A DNA stretch of 64,000 nucleotides, taken from NCBI RefSeq assembly GCF_009758125.1, contig NZ_WRXO01000003.1, positions 186,001-250,000 on the forward strand, read 5' to 3'. A program made the translations under genes and the position numbers. The notes beneath the pieces were generated by a model. The model was not told the origin of the DNA. It saw only the letters and a list, made by a program, of their open reading frames with translations, and searched no databases. This document shows, piece after piece, positions 1 to 7,899 of this stretch. Source of the stretch: Chitinophaga oryziterrae. Lineage in GTDB: Bacteria > Bacteroidota > Bacteroidia > Chitinophagales > Chitinophagaceae. Within the stretch, counting starts at the first letter, position 1. Each line of letters opens with the position of its first letter.

Positions 1-1
1 A

Positions 2-769
2 CTGGAGTTGACCGCAACAATAGATCTGATTAAACATGCCGGGTTTAACTGGACGCTAGATGCGAATTTAACAGTGCCATCCAACAAACTGGTAAGTTAT
101 CCCGGTATAGAAAATTCATCTTATTATGCAACTTATGCTGTAGGATATTCTGTAAATGTTATTAAAGGTTACCGGTCAACAGGTGTAGACAGGAATACAG
201 GGCTATACACATTTAAAGATGTAGATAAGGATAATAGATTAACTACCGCAGATCACCAGATTTTAGGAAATTCAGACCCTAAATATTATGGTGGTATAAA
301 TAGTTCAACCAGGTTTCATCAATTTCAGGTGGATATTTTGTTAGAATTTAAGAAACAAACAGTACCCAATTATTACTACGCTGCGTTTATCAGTTCTCAG
401 CTACCTGGTTTCGCTTTCAATCAGCCTACGTTGGTACTTGACCGCTGGCAAAACCCCGGCGATGTCAGCAATGTGCAGAAATTTACAGCCATTGCCAGTA
501 GTAGCGCATACGCATTAGCGCAGAATATTCCCTTTTCGGATATTGCATATAGTAATACCGGATATCTGAAGATCAGAAATGTATCTGTTTCTTACACGAT
601 GAAAGAGAAAGTTGTAAAATCGTTAAAACTGAAAAGTCTGCATATTTATGTACAGGGGCACAACCTGTTTACTTTTACAGGTTATAACGGATTTGATCCT
701 GAAACTCCCTATTATTTTTCGCTTCCACCGCTTAGAACAATCATGGCAGGGCTGCAGCTTGGTTTCTAA
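2..769 (+). CDS. SusC/RagA-type TonB-dependent receptor, C-terminal part
   Basis: This is the 3' end of an outer-membrane TonB-dependent transporter that imports glycan fragments. The frame is open from base 2, so the start lies before the window; about 255 residues are present. The sequence shows typical SusC C-terminal strands: a DVDKDNRLTTADHQ segment like the DxDGxIxxxD loop of SusC proteins, followed by GNSDPKYYGG, a KIRNVSVSYT strand, and a closing strand rich in aromatic and glycine residues that ends in LQLGF. The downstream SusD gene at 819 supports the assignment. The substrate is unknown. The nearby GH71/99-like and esterase genes at 4.6-7.8 kb may belong to the same utilisation locus, but an opposite-strand operon separates them. 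Confidence 0.93.
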   Translation: MELTATIDLIKHAGFNWTLDANLTVPSNKLVSYPGIENSSYYATYAVGYSVNVIKGYRSTGVDRNTGLYTFKDVDKDNRLTTADHQILGNSDPKYYGGINSSTRFHQFQVDILLEFKKQTVPNYYYAAFISSQLPGFAFNQPTLVLDRWQNPGDVSNVQKFTAIASSSAYALAQNIPFSDIAYSNTGYLKIRNVSVSYTMKEKVVKSLKLKSLHIYVQGHNLFTFTGYNGFDPETPYYFSLPPLRTIMAGLQLGF

Positions 770-818
770 ATTGTTACTCATTCCTATGAGTGTCCAGAGA
801 TAATAACAAATCATAGTT

Positions 819-2204
819 ATGAATTACCGGATTAATTGTATTTTCTGTTTTCTATTAATAGTTGTCACGGGTTGTAAGAAACTCATAGATGTACCTGGGC
901 CGGAAAACCTGACCGAAAGCACAGATGTTTTTAAGAGTGATGCATCTGCTGTTTCTGCGGTTACAGGCATCTATTCAAAAGCCATGTCATCTGCTGTTAG
1001 TTTTTTAAACGGAGGCATTACTATTTATACAGGTCTTTCGGCCGATGAACTTATTCAGAATGAAACCAACAGCACTGTTCAGGAATTCTTCATCAATTCG
1101 CTTCAACCTTCCAATTCGCTTTTGAGAAAAGATTTATGGGTCAGGGCTTATGATCTTATTTACCAAACGAATGCATGTATAGAAGGTCTCAAGAGCAGCA
1201 AATCGTTAACTGAGGCAACCAGGAACCAACTGCTTGGAGAGTCTTACTTCTTAAGAGCGTTTCTATACTTCTATATGGTTAATCTTTTCGGAGACCTGCC
1301 TTTGATTATTACGACTGATTATACCACTAATGCGACATTGCCAAGAACGAATGCAACTATTGTAAGATCCCGGATAAAAGCAGATCTTATCAATGCATTA
1401 AATTTATTGATCCCTTCCTATCCTTCACCTGATAGGGCAAGAGCCAATAAATGGACGGTATCAGCTATGCTGGCAAAGGTTTATTTGTATGATGATAACT
1501 GGCAGGAGGTCGAATCTGCAGCAAGTGCAGTTATTAATTCCGGGTCTTATTCGCTGGAAAAGGATTTAACCCATGTGTTTCTGTACACCAGTAATGAAAG
1601 TATCTTTCAAATGATGCCTGTAGCACAAGGATACAATACAACAGAGGGAAACCAATTTATTCCGTCCAGGACATTCGCTGTACCTGCTTATTCTCTTAGT
1701 AATTATCTGCTGGGCGTATTTGAGCCTGGTGATAAACGTGTTATCAACTGGATAGGTAGTCAATCGGCGGGAGGTGTGCTATATTCCTTCCCTTATAAAT
1801 ATAAATTGAAAGCCGACTTCTCAGCATCATTTGTTCTCAGGGAATACTATGTGGTACTTCGATTGGCAGAACAATATTTAATCAGGGCAGAGGCAAGGGC
1901 AAATCTGGGAAATCTTCCCGGGGCCATCCAGGACCTGGATACTGTGCGTTACAGGGCAGGACTGTCACTCATTGACTCATCTATCAATAAGACAGATTTG
2001 CTGGTTGCTATCCAAAAGGAACGTCAGACGGAACTATTTACAGAATGGGGAAATCGCTGGTTTGATCTGAAGAGGACCAAACAGGCAGATCTTGTTTTGA
2101 AAAACAGGAAACTTGGATGGAATGCTACAGATACGCTATATCCTATTCCAGGCGCTGAACGTTTGTTAAATCCGAACCTTACCCAAAATGACGGATATAA
2201 TTAA
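819..2204 (+). CDS. SusD/RagB-family surface glycan-binding lipoprotein
   Basis: This is the extracellular lid lipoprotein that pairs with the SusC transporter just upstream (49 bp gap). It is 461 residues long, the usual size for the family. The N-terminus is a hydrophobic signal ending in a lipobox with Cys at residue 19 (TGCKKLID), so it is probably lipidated and surface exposed. SusD-like helical repeats are visible: LLGESYFLRAFLYFYMVNLFGDLPL around residues 140-165 is the classic SusD signature, and YLIRAEARANLG and ERQTELFTEWGNRWFDLKR in the C-terminal half are the RagB/SusD domain motifs. Its ligand cannot be read from sequence. Confidence 0.95.
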   Translation: MNYRINCIFCFLLIVVTGCKKLIDVPGPENLTESTDVFKSDASAVSAVTGIYSKAMSSAVSFLNGGITIYTGLSADELIQNETNSTVQEFFINSLQPSNSLLRKDLWVRAYDLIYQTNACIEGLKSSKSLTEATRNQLLGESYFLRAFLYFYMVNLFGDLPLIITTDYTTNATLPRTNATIVRSRIKADLINALNLLIPSYPSPDRARANKWTVSAMLAKVYLYDDNWQEVESAASAVINSGSYSLEKDLTHVFLYTSNESIFQMMPVAQGYNTTEGNQFIPSRTFAVPAYSLSNYLLGVFEPGDKRVINWIGSQSAGGVLYSFPYKYKLKADFSASFVLREYYVVLRLAEQYLIRAEARANLGNLPGAIQDLDTVRYRAGLSLIDSSINKTDLLVAIQKERQTELFTEWGNRWFDLKRTKQADLVLKNRKLGWNATDTLYPIPGAERLLNPNLTQNDGYN

Positions 2205-2209
2205 CAGTA

Positions 2210-2238
2210 GAGAAGAGCATACCTTGTATGCTCTTCTC
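2210..2238. terminator. Convergent hairpin between SusD and the DUF6520-like gene
   Basis: A perfect 12-bp inverted repeat (GAGAAGAGCATA / TATGCTCTTCTC) with a 5-nt loop begins 6 bp after the SusD stop and lies 15 bp before the stop of the oppositely oriented small gene. The position between two converging genes fits a bidirectional terminator. There is no clear run of T on either side, so termination efficiency is uncertain. Confidence 0.55.
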
Positions 2239-2253
2239 ATCCGACTGGATACA

Positions 2254-2487
2254 TCACTGAAGTTGTTTTACAATAAGAGAGGAAGCATCTGCTGCCCTTA
2301 AACAAAATACATCACTGCCAGGGCAGGCTGCTTCAGCATCTGCAGTGGTACCAATCATTTGAGTTACATTATTAATGTCCCTCCAGGTGTGTACTGTTGA
2401 CGGTTTTGAGCTTGGTTTAGAAGCATATGCTCCGCCAACGCCAATAAGTGCAGCCATCGCTGCAAATGCGAATTTCATTTTTGTCAT
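2254..2487 (-). CDS. Small exported DUF6520-like protein
   Basis: This 77-residue protein has a clear Sec signal (MKFAFAAMAALIGVGGAYA, cleavage likely before SKPSSKPS) and a short mature part with two cysteines (AACPGSDVFC). The layout of signal peptide, short polar mature region and a few conserved cysteines matches the small Bacteroidota DUF6520 family as I know it; the family has no established function. A start at 2478 (MKFAF) is equally possible. It is the last gene of a probable three-gene minus-strand operon with a MauE-like membrane protein and a LanKC-like kinase. The cysteines plus a MauE neighbour suggest disulfide handling. Whether it is a substrate of the kinase/lyase is an open question. 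Confidence 0.7.
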   Translation of the reverse strand: MTKMKFAFAAMAALIGVGGAYASKPSSKPSTVHTWRDINNVTQMIGTTADAEAACPGSDVFCLRAADASSLIVKQLQ

Positions 2488-2550
2488 AACTTAGATTTTG
2501 AAGTTACTAATAATAGGTCCCCACCTTTTTTTAATTCCAGTCTATCGGAT

Positions 2551-2979
2551 TTATTCAGTGCTATATCTGTTTTTCTTTATTAAGAAGATTGCCAGTACCC
2601 CTGCAAATACAAAGAACAGGTTGAAGAAGAGGTGTTGTGTCCAGCTTAATTCTGTTATTGCACCTCCACAAGCGCAAGGTATTTTTCCAAAAAGATTTAG
2701 TTTAATCAAGATGATATATCCCGTAAATAAAATCATCATAGCTGTAGCAATTTTTAATGCCAGCACACGGGTTTTATCCAACATCATCATTAGAGATACG
2801 GTAATTTCAGCAATAGGGATTCCCCAAACCAGTAAGGGCGTTAATTTGTCATTAAAGGGCTGCTTATTTATCTGGGAAACGAAGACATTAAACATCATCC
2901 ATTTACTTGTAGCTGCATACGTAAACATGACAATGAACAGAAAATAAACTGTGTTAATAATTAATCCTCTTTTTTTCAT
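2551..2979 (-). CDS. MauE/DoxX-like redox-associated membrane protein
   Basis: This 142-residue integral membrane protein has four apparent hydrophobic segments: roughly residues 7-25, 47-65, 74-95 and 113-135. Between segments three and four lies GKIPCACGG, a CxC motif typical of MauE/DoxX-type membrane proteins, which are linked to disulfide or quinone redox chemistry at the membrane. It sits 12 bp downstream of the LanKC-like gene and 63 bp upstream of the small cysteine-containing exported protein, which suggests a shared transcript and a role in oxidising or reducing that protein. The exact electron partner cannot be told. Confidence 0.8.
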   Translation of the reverse strand: MKKRGLIINTVYFLFIVMFTYAATSKWMMFNVFVSQINKQPFNDKLTPLLVWGIPIAEITVSLMMMLDKTRVLALKIATAMMILFTGYIILIKLNLFGKIPCACGGAITELSWTQHLFFNLFFVFAGVLAIFLIKKNRYSTE

Positions 2980-2991
2980 GGTATTTATTTA

Positions 2992-4281
2992 TTAGACCTT
3001 AATGAAATCTGCTTTCAACGCATTTATAATTGCAGGTAACGAAGGTCTGTTCTCTGCTACCGGATCCAAACAGCTGACAATTGTCTCCAGAATATTTTCT
3101 TCCAGATTCAGGCTGACCAACGCATTATAAATGTTACCAGAAAATTCAAGGCTATTTTGAGGATTCAAAATTATAAAAGCAAGTAATGCTCCTAATGAAT
3201 AAATATCTTCAGCCGGAGTGGGTGTCAGGCCTGCTTTTTGTTCAGGCGATACAAACCCCGCAGTGCCGAAACCAAAGGCCGGATTGGGTATGCCGGCCGG
3301 CATATAGTATGCCAGCTCAAAATCGATAATATATACTTTTTGATCTTTGACAATGAAATTATTAATCTGAATATCTCTGTGTAAATAACCTAGTTGATGA
3401 AGGCTGTTTATAATTTCTGTTATCTGTAAAAAATAATTCAATAATTCATTCCTGTTTTTAACAGACAGATTTTTCCAGTTCTGATTACCATGTATAGAGA
3501 TGATTTTCTGTAAAAGACTTTCTCCTTCTATATATTCTATGATCAGATAATGATCTCTTCCCTTTCTGCAAAAATCTATTACACGTGGAGTAGGTACTTT
3601 GCCCTGCAAGGATTCCAGTACGGTCTTTTGCCATTGCAGTTTATGAAAGGACTGCCGTTTGAATTTGTCTGTGAATGATCCTGCACGTGCCTGTTTGATA
3701 ATACAGGGCGTGAATGATAAGCCTTTCAGACTCACGCCTAAGTTAATATCCCCTTTAGGGCTAAACTTCAATAACCGGATTGGAACATAATAATTCCCAA
3801 TTATACCCTTCCTTTTTTTGATACGATAAATCTTAGGTATTTTAAATGCGATGCTTTCAGTAGTGTATAATACTTTCCCTATCCGGATACAATCACCTAT
3901 TATAATACCTTCAAACTCAGTGGTGACCAGTTCCAGTTCTTCTGCCAGTAATGCAGCCTGTTTATCCGAAGAAGGATAAATCATAAAGACCTTGCCGGCA
4001 TCACTCGTACCGAATGCAAACCCATTATTTAAATCGAAGAGATGACTATTTTGTAATAGTCTGAATGGTGCATTATACGCCTGCAGCAAGGGTGCTACAT
4101 TGTGAATTAATTTTTCCGCATCCTGCGATAGCACAGAGATATAGAGGATTCCACTATTAGCAGAATCACAATTCCCTATTTCCAGCCATGGATCATTGAT
4201 ACGGTATGAAATACCGAATTTCAACAAAAATTTCCCATAGGCAACTATTTCAGTGGTACAATGAGGATGCCCGTTGTTCAT
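2992..4281 (-). CDS. LanKC-like lyase-kinase without a cyclase domain
   Basis: This 429-residue protein resembles the first two domains of class III/IV lanthionine synthetases. Residues about 20-150 match the lyase-like N-terminal part (a central LLQAYNAPFRLL stretch, then GKVFMIYPSSDKQAALLAEEL). Residues about 170-429 form a Ser/Thr kinase fold with the LanKC pattern: an IIKQAR lysine near residue 193, catalytic HRD at 301-303 (HRDIQINN), DFE at 320-322 instead of DFG, and GTAGFVSPEQ. Family members usually continue with a LanC-like cyclase of about 400 residues; this one stops after the kinase. In the family the kinase phosphorylates Ser/Thr of a precursor peptide and the lyase removes phosphate to give dehydro amino acids. 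It leads an operon with MauE-like and DUF6520-like genes. It could instead be a plain protein kinase with a vestigial N-terminal domain. Confidence 0.75.
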   Translation of the reverse strand: MNNGHPHCTTEIVAYGKFLLKFGISYRINDPWLEIGNCDSANSGILYISVLSQDAEKLIHNVAPLLQAYNAPFRLLQNSHLFDLNNGFAFGTSDAGKVFMIYPSSDKQAALLAEELELVTTEFEGIIIGDCIRIGKVLYTTESIAFKIPKIYRIKKRKGIIGNYYVPIRLLKFSPKGDINLGVSLKGLSFTPCIIKQARAGSFTDKFKRQSFHKLQWQKTVLESLQGKVPTPRVIDFCRKGRDHYLIIEYIEGESLLQKIISIHGNQNWKNLSVKNRNELLNYFLQITEIINSLHQLGYLHRDIQINNFIVKDQKVYIIDFELAYYMPAGIPNPAFGFGTAGFVSPEQKAGLTPTPAEDIYSLGALLAFIILNPQNSLEFSGNIYNALVSLNLEENILETIVSCLDPVAENRPSLPAIINALKADFIKV

Positions 4282-4655
4282 ATTTAAAATGAATTTCGCA
4301 GACTATGTCATAAGTATTAAATCAGAAATGTATTTCCCCAGTTTACGTTTGTTAAATCAATGCAGTTGTTTGCATAATAATATGATGTGCTTAATGAGAC
4401 TACTCAAACATTTTGCTCCCCCCTCATGTGACAGTCTTGCTTCAACGAACATACGGATTTTATAACAAGACAAGTTCAAAAATGTTCACAATAATTTAAT
4501 TCAAAATTTACGACTGATCGTAATCGTGTCATAAATATACGAAATGGAGTAAAAATAGTTTTCTGTATATCACTGGTTAATAATTAATTATTGCATGGCA
4601 CATGCTTTGACAACACTGGATGAATTTATAATAACCATTATTCATTAATTATCTT
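4282..4655. other. Divergent intergenic region, no gene seen
   Basis: These 374 AT-rich bases separate the start of the minus-strand LanKC-like operon from the start of the plus-strand GH71/99-like gene, so promoters for both must lie here. I found no exact TTTG-N19-TAnnTTTG promoter on the plus strand. The short open frame that runs through part of it has no signal or recognisable domain. Confidence 0.5.
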
Positions 4656-6350
4656 ATGAGAAAAACCAATTTACTGTACTTAGTACTAGTACTCGCATTG
4701 TTTAGTTGTACCAGGAAGGACGCTTCTTTTGAAAAACCAGCTCAGTTAGCCGTTACACCAGCAATTTCTCCGGAGGGAGATGTAGTAGGAAAGGTGACCG
4801 TTGGTTACCAGGGTTGGTTCACAGCACCGGGTGACGGGTCCGCTGTTAATGATTGGACACATCAGAATCTCGACATGTGGCCTGATATGCGTGAATATAC
4901 TACTACTTATCAGACCAGCGCAGGTAATCTTGGAAATGGACAACCTGCTAAAATGTTCTCCTCTTATGATCAGTCAACAGTTAATCTGCATTTCCAATGG
5001 ATGCAGCAGAATGGTATTGATGCTGCGGCATTGCAACGTTTCAGCGGAGAACTTAGTGACCCGAGGTTTAAATCCATGAGGGACGGAATGGCCCAGAAGG
5101 TGAGGAGTGCCGCGGAAGCAACCGGAAGAAAGTTTTATATCATGTATGATATATCCGGTCACCAGGATATGCAGACTGTTTTAAAAACTGACTGGGTCAA
5201 TACAATCCAGGGCACACTCGATTTGTTATCATCCCCCGCCTATGCAAAACAAAACGGAAAACCTGTAGTTTGCATATTCGGCATGGGATATAAAGGAGCT
5301 CCGGCTCAGGGGCCCGGCGATTCTGCTGCCTGCCTGGATGTGGTGAACTGGTTCAAAAACCAGGGATGTTATGTGATAGGTAGCGTTCCTATGGACTGGC
5401 GTACGCCTAACACGTTTTCCAGGGATAATTTTTCTACTGTTTACAGTTCGTTTAATATGTTGGCTCCATGGGCGGTCGCTGCTCAGGTGGTTGCTTCTTA
5501 TCAGCCATGGATACAGGGCGATTATGATTATTGTACAGCGCATGGTATGGACTATCAGCCAATTGCTTACCCCGGATTTTCTTTCCATAATTCTGAGGCA
5601 GGAAGCGCTTTAAATCTGATTCCCAGAAATCATGGTGACTTTCTGTGGGCACAGGTGGCCGTGATGAAAACCGTAGGAGTGAAGAGCTTGTACATAGCCA
5701 TGTTCGATGAGATGAATGAAGGTACTGCCATATTCAAAGTGGCAGAGAATGCTTCACAGGCTCCTACCGATAAATCGTATGTGAATCTTGATCAGGACGG
5801 GGTAGCCGTTTCATCTGATTTTTACCTGCGCCTGGTGAACGATGCGGGTAGAATGATTAAAGGTTTGATCCCTTATCAGGCAACCCATCCTACTCAGCAT
5901 ATAATAGGCGGGGCTGGCCCACTGGCAGACGGTACCTATAAAATCATTAACCGGAATAGCGGAATGGCGCTTGACGTAGTGGCTCAACTGACTGCCAATG
6001 GCAGTGCTATTCAACAGTGGGGCTATAATGGCGGCAGTAACCAGCGCTGGGTATTAACCAGTCTGGGTGGCGATCATTACAAAATTACGGGTGTACAAAG
6101 CGGACGTTCGTTGCATGTAACAGGGGACGATATTACAGATGGTGCCAGGATCCAGTTGTATGATTATACCGGTAGTACAAGTGAGCAATGGATTATCACT
6201 CCTGCAACGGGTGGTTACTATTTTATCCAGGGGGTACAAAGTGGAAAGGTGATTAATGTGCCGAGGCAGTCAACCGAAGCTGGTACATTAATCGAGCAGT
6301 GGACCAATGATGGTGGCGCTAATCAGCAATGGTTAATCCAGATCCCCTAA
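4656..6350 (+). CDS. GH71/99-like glycoside hydrolase with ricin-type lectin domain, lipoprotein
   Basis: This 564-residue secreted lipoprotein starts with a lipobox (ALFSCTRK, Cys 18). Residues about 47-400 resemble the Bacteroidota glycoside hydrolase family 71/99-like domain: VGYQGWF near the start, then DMWPDM, HFQWMQQNGIDAAALQRF, a TGRKFYIMYDISG strand and a late FDEMNEGTAIFKV segment that carries the acidic residues typical of the family's active site. Residues about 424-564 form a beta-trefoil ricin/CBM13 domain with three QxW-type repeats (NQRW, SEQW, NQQW). GH99 enzymes act as endo-alpha-mannosidases/mannanases; the substrate of this relative is unknown. The next gene, 18 bp downstream, carries a nearly identical lectin domain and is probably co-transcribed. 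Confidence 0.85.
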   Translation: MRKTNLLYLVLVLALFSCTRKDASFEKPAQLAVTPAISPEGDVVGKVTVGYQGWFTAPGDGSAVNDWTHQNLDMWPDMREYTTTYQTSAGNLGNGQPAKMFSSYDQSTVNLHFQWMQQNGIDAAALQRFSGELSDPRFKSMRDGMAQKVRSAAEATGRKFYIMYDISGHQDMQTVLKTDWVNTIQGTLDLLSSPAYAKQNGKPVVCIFGMGYKGAPAQGPGDSAACLDVVNWFKNQGCYVIGSVPMDWRTPNTFSRDNFSTVYSSFNMLAPWAVAAQVVASYQPWIQGDYDYCTAHGMDYQPIAYPGFSFHNSEAGSALNLIPRNHGDFLWAQVAVMKTVGVKSLYIAMFDEMNEGTAIFKVAENASQAPTDKSYVNLDQDGVAVSSDFYLRLVNDAGRMIKGLIPYQATHPTQHIIGGAGPLADGTYKIINRNSGMALDVVAQLTANGSAIQQWGYNGGSNQRWVLTSLGGDHYKITGVQSGRSLHVTGDDITDGARIQLYDYTGSTSEQWIITPATGGYYFIQGVQSGKVINVPRQSTEAGTLIEQWTNDGGANQQWLIQIP

Positions 6351-6368
6351 TTAATAAAACGAACGGAA

Positions 6369-7844
6369 ATGAGAATAAGAAATTTAATGCTTTTGATAGT
6401 GGTTTCTTTTTTGCTGAATAGTTGTGCTAAAAAAGAACTCATCAGAATAGATAATAAATTGGCGGTGGTGGCAAACGCATCAACTGTCAGTGGTAGCCTC
6501 GGAGATACAAATATCAAATATTTCGGCCGCTGGGATTTTACTGATGCCAGTCAATATATCAGTTACTGGGGTGGTGCTTATATCAAAGTGAACTTTACCG
6601 GAACAACGGTGAAAATTAAGGTTGGTAATACGAGCAATTTCTATGCAAAGATCGATAATGGACCCTGGGTCAGTTATAATCAGTCCGGAGGTACCATTAA
6701 TCTGACAGCTGTGCCGCTTGCCGGTGGCACGCATTCTTTGAGCGTTGCACAAGGACGGGATTACGATTACTTATTTAATTTTCAGGGACTGATCCTGGAT
6801 GCGGGAGCCGTGACAAGTGCACCAACAGCATTAACAAGCCTCATAGAATATATCGGGGATTCTATTACAGCGGGATATCTTGATGAGCAAACGAATGTAT
6901 CGGACTATGCCTGGGTTTGTTCTGAGAACCTGAATACCGAGCACACCCAGATCGCTTATCCGGGCATCTGGTTAATGGGAGGTATGGATACACAGTATTT
7001 TAAACTACAGACGCCCAATTATCCTTCGTCTCCGGCCTGGGACTTTACACGATATACGCCCGATCTTATAGTAATCAATCTTGGTACAAATGATAATCCA
7101 AGTGTGATCAGCGACAGCGTATTTCAAAAAGGGTATATCAGTTTCCTGACTAACATCCGGACTAAATTCCCTCAGGCGGAAATATTTGTATTACGTACAT
7201 TCCTGGGATTATGGGCATCTCCTACATCTGCAGCAGTGAGTGCCAGAAATGCGGCAGGAGATAGCAGGGTGCATTATATTAATACACAAGGATGGTTGGC
7301 GCAGAACACCAGTGATTATCTGCCGGATAACCTGCACCCCAGTGTTAGTGGTCATATCAAAGCAGCTAATCTTTTACAGCCCATTCTTGCGCCTTATATT
7401 AATGGTAACCAGACTATCCCCAACGGGACCTATAAGATCATTAACAGGAACAGTGGGCTTGCTTTAGATGCTGCCGGTCAGGGTACCGTGAACGGCACAC
7501 CTGTTCAGCAATGGAATTATAATGGTGGCGGCAACCAGCAATGGACCGTAAAGAATCTGGGCAACAATCAATATGAGATCAGCGGTGTGCAAAGCGGGAA
7601 ATCATTGGATGTAAAAGGAGAATCCGTTCTGGACGGAGCTGCTATACAGTTATATGATTACTCAGGCGGTAATCATCAGAAATGGGTTATTACACCTGCT
7701 TCTGCAGGTTATTACACTATTACAAGTGTGCAAAGCGGGAAAGTGGCTGAGGTGGCAGCTCAATCTACAGTAGCTGGTGCAATGGTAAACCAGTATACAA
7801 GTAACGGTGGGAATCACCAGCAATGGGCTTTCCAAACGCCTTAA
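6369..7844 (+). CDS. CE2-like SGNH acetylesterase with ricin-type lectin domain, lipoprotein
   Basis: This 491-residue lipoprotein (LLNSCAKK, Cys 19) has three parts. Residues about 45-145 are a jelly-roll like the N-terminal domain of carbohydrate esterase family 2. Residues about 158-345 are an SGNH hydrolase with GDSITAGY (Ser 165), NLGTNDNPS and DNLHP (Asp 320, His 323), giving a plausible Ser-His catalytic set. Residues about 353-491 are a ricin-type beta-trefoil with QxW repeats, closely matching that of the preceding gene. CE2 enzymes remove acetyl groups from plant polysaccharides. With the upstream hydrolase it forms a two-gene set of surface enzymes that likely act on one acetylated glycan. 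Confidence 0.87.
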   Translation: MRIRNLMLLIVVSFLLNSCAKKELIRIDNKLAVVANASTVSGSLGDTNIKYFGRWDFTDASQYISYWGGAYIKVNFTGTTVKIKVGNTSNFYAKIDNGPWVSYNQSGGTINLTAVPLAGGTHSLSVAQGRDYDYLFNFQGLILDAGAVTSAPTALTSLIEYIGDSITAGYLDEQTNVSDYAWVCSENLNTEHTQIAYPGIWLMGGMDTQYFKLQTPNYPSSPAWDFTRYTPDLIVINLGTNDNPSVISDSVFQKGYISFLTNIRTKFPQAEIFVLRTFLGLWASPTSAAVSARNAAGDSRVHYINTQGWLAQNTSDYLPDNLHPSVSGHIKAANLLQPILAPYINGNQTIPNGTYKIINRNSGLALDAAGQGTVNGTPVQQWNYNGGGNQQWTVKNLGNNQYEISGVQSGKSLDVKGESVLDGAAIQLYDYSGGNHQKWVITPASAGYYTITSVQSGKVAEVAAQSTVAGAMVNQYTSNGGNHQQWAFQTP

Positions 7845-7855
7845 AATTTCCTTTT

Positions 7856-7881
7856 GGCTCCGGTAGTTATCTACCGGAGCC
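7856..7881 (+). terminator. Hairpin after the CE2-like esterase gene
   Basis: A perfect 11-bp inverted repeat (GGCTCCGGTAG / CTACCGGAGCC) with a TTAT loop lies 11 bp after the esterase stop. It is followed only by ATTTCTT, so the T tract is weak. The position argues for a terminator separating this gene from the WG/Sel1 gene at 7900. Confidence 0.65.
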
Positions 7882-7887
7882 ATTTCT

Positions 7888-7895
7888 TACCTTTG
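7888..7895 (+). promoter_or_regulatory. Candidate -7 box TACCTTTG directly before the WG/Sel1 gene
   Basis: TACCTTTG matches the Bacteroidota -7 consensus TAnnTTTG exactly and is the same octamer as in the tRNA-Leu promoter in this window. It ends only 4 bp before the ATG at 7900, so a transcript started from it would be nearly or completely leaderless. No matching TTTG is present at the expected -33 distance, which weakens the call. Confidence 0.4.
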
Positions 7896-7899
7896 CGTC

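Noticed and set aside
2498..2947. 149-residue plus-strand frame over the MauE-like gene
   Set aside because: It lies opposite a well-supported membrane protein and has no recognisable motif; it is the complementary shadow of that gene.
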